Source: CAYYYP01 sp964475985
GTDB taxonomy: Bacteria; Bdellovibrionota; UBA1018; CAYHWW01
Reading direction: 5' to 3'
Assembly (NCBI GenBank): GCA_964475985.1
Contig: CAYYYP010000053.1
Span: 1 to 21,006, forward strand
DNA length: 21,006 nt
Part shown: one piece after another, positions 20,086 through 21,006 of the stretch
Position numbering within the stretch: the stretch's first letter is position 1
Layout of the letters: each line of letters begins with the position of its first letter
Program-made: the position numbers and the translations under genes
The notes under the pieces: model-generated
What the model saw: the letters and a program-made list of their open reading frames with translations, nothing else
Database searches by the model: none
What the model was told of the DNA's origin: nothing

Positions 20086-21006
20086 ATGAACCTCTTTCAC
20101 CCTGTTAACCCGATCCTGTGGACTTTTCCGGCAATCATGCTCGCTTCGGTCGTCATCGGCTGGGCAGCGGAAGTTGCGGCACTTCACATTTCAGCTGGTC
20201 TTGCCCTTGCGATCTTGGCATTCCTGCAAACGCTTCCTGAGTTCGGGGTTGAAGCTTTCATCTCCTGGTCCGGGAACAAGTCCCTAATGCTGGCGAATTT
20301 GACCGGCAGTCTTAGGCTTTTCATTGGGTTTGGCTGGCCCATGGTTTTTTTCATCCATGCTTTTTCCCTTCGCTTTGGCCGGGCCAAACGTTGGCCATTA
20401 GAAATTCGCATGCCACGTAGCTTTGCTACGGAAGCCACATTTCTATGGGCTCCGCTTCTCTACTTCTCATTCATTACCTTTCGCCAAAGCATGTACGTGG
20501 TTGACGGCATCGTGCTGAGTTTCATGTACTTGGTTTATCTTTTCTTGCTCAACAACCAGCGCATCGTGCTGAAGGATACCCACGAAGAAGAATTGCCAGA
20601 GGAGGCCCACGACTTGGATGGCGTACCGCTAGCCGTGTCCCGCCTTAAGACCGTAAATCAACTCATCTGCTTTAATCTGATGTTCCTTATTGGCGGCGCA
20701 ATCCTGTATTTAGCGGTTCATCCCTTCGTTGAAGGATTGAAGGGCGCAGCCCTTGCCCTAGGCATGAGTGAATTTGTGTTCATTCAGTGGGTGGCACCCT
20801 TTGCTTCAGAAATGCCCGAAAAAATTACGGCGTTCGGATGGGCCGCAAATGCGAAGAAAGTCCCGCTTGCGATCTTTAATATGGTCTCTTCAAGTGTAAA
20901 TCAATGGACCTTACTAGCCGGCATGGTGCCCATCATTTATTACTTGAGCCCGCACCGCCATGGGGATTTGATTTTCGACACGTTTCAAAAAACCGAACTT
21001 TGTTTG
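20086..21006 (+). CDS. CaCA-family (sodium/calcium exchanger-like) cation antiporter, 3'-truncated by window edge
   Basis: Inner-membrane cation exchanger; the ion is not determined. The frame stays open to the window end, giving 307 residues with no stop. Membrane segments start at residue ~10. Two inverted alpha repeats are visible: the first has TLPEFGVEAF (Pro51-Glu52) followed by ANLTGSLRLF, and the second has APFASEMPEKITAF (Pro244-Glu245) followed by FNMVSSSVNQW. The PE dipeptides and the following N..(G/S)S segments are the ion-coordinating elements of the family. A charged loop (~165-190, KDTHEEELPEEAHD) separates the halves, where calcium exchangers often have regulatory loops. ATG 20086 follows AGGGTG at 20075-20080. 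The folded leader directly upstream suggests RNA-level control. Slightly divergent repeats leave room for another cation. Confidence 0.8.
   Translation, partial: MNLFHPVNPILWTFPAIMLASVVIGWAAEVAALHISAGLALAILAFLQTLPEFGVEAFISWSGNKSLMLANLTGSLRLFIGFGWPMVFFIHAFSLRFGRAKRWPLEIRMPRSFATEATFLWAPLLYFSFITFRQSMYVVDGIVLSFMYLVYLFLLNNQRIVLKDTHEEELPEEAHDLDGVPLAVSRLKTVNQLICFNLMFLIGGAILYLAVHPFVEGLKGAALALGMSEFVFIQWVAPFASEMPEKITAFGWAANAKKVPLAIFNMVSSSVNQWTLLAGMVPIIYYLSPHRHGDLIFDTFQKTELCL

Noticed and set aside
20184..20438. - strand open frame opposite the antiporter
   Set aside because: The + strand encodes a clear alpha repeat and membrane segments across the same bases.
1..21006. CRISPR arrays, tRNA or rRNA genes, insertion sequences
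   Set aside because: No regularly spaced repeats, cloverleaf with CCA-type ends, transposase motifs or terminal repeats are seen. Genes abut too closely for hidden elements.

Overview
The window looks like chromosomal DNA from a Gram-negative bacterium of the former Deltaproteobacteria, perhaps Bdellovibrionota or Myxococcota. That placement is an inference. It rests on a full bacterial mevalonate pathway (class II HMG-CoA reductase, type 2 IPP isomerase) next to hopanoid genes, a leucine-degradation operon and a myxobacterial style of gene packing. Base composition is near 50% G+C throughout. No insertion sequence, tRNA, rRNA or CRISPR array is visible. Coding density is very high up to about 19.5 kb, with many 1-4 bp stop/start overlaps.

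Region 1 (1-7731, + strand) is one tightly coupled operon that enters from the left: type 2 isopentenyl-diphosphate isomerase (5' end missing), mevalonate kinase, diphosphomevalonate decarboxylase, a polyprenyl diphosphate synthase, squalene-hopene cyclase, an HpnG-like nucleoside phosphorylase and a squalene synthase. It runs from phosphorylated mevalonate to hopanoids.

Region 2 (7723-11597, - strand) converges on region 1 with a 9-bp overlap. Read in its own direction it is HMG-CoA reductase, phosphomevalonate kinase, then a PAS-PAS histidine kinase split by a frameshift near 8690.

Region 3 (11643-16840, + strand) diverges from the reductase across only 45 bp. It encodes methylcrotonyl-CoA carboxylase beta, a methylglutaconyl-CoA hydratase, carboxylase alpha (biotin carboxylase plus biotinyl domain) and HMG-CoA lyase. 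These genes make HMG-CoA from leucine and can also cleave it. HMG-CoA reductase, reading the other way, takes the same intermediate into mevalonate. Regions 1-3 therefore plausibly form one leucine/HMG-CoA/mevalonate/hopanoid supercluster. No HMG-CoA synthase gene lies inside the window.

Region 4 (16842-19532, - strand) is an unrelated operon: a ThrE-type transporter, a membrane-anchored PilZ protein and tRNA adenosine deaminase TadA.

Region 5 (19533-21006) is looser. It holds a 53-codon small ORF with a near-perfect Shine-Dalgarno sequence, then a strongly folded leader (14-bp closing stem with two 7-bp hairpins, 19992-20067). The leader sits directly before a CaCA-family cation antiporter gene that runs off the right edge. 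It matches no riboswitch I can recall and is the best candidate for an undescribed regulatory element. The frameshifted kinase is the second point of interest, because a dnaX-like A AAA AAG slippery site lies just before its premature stop.
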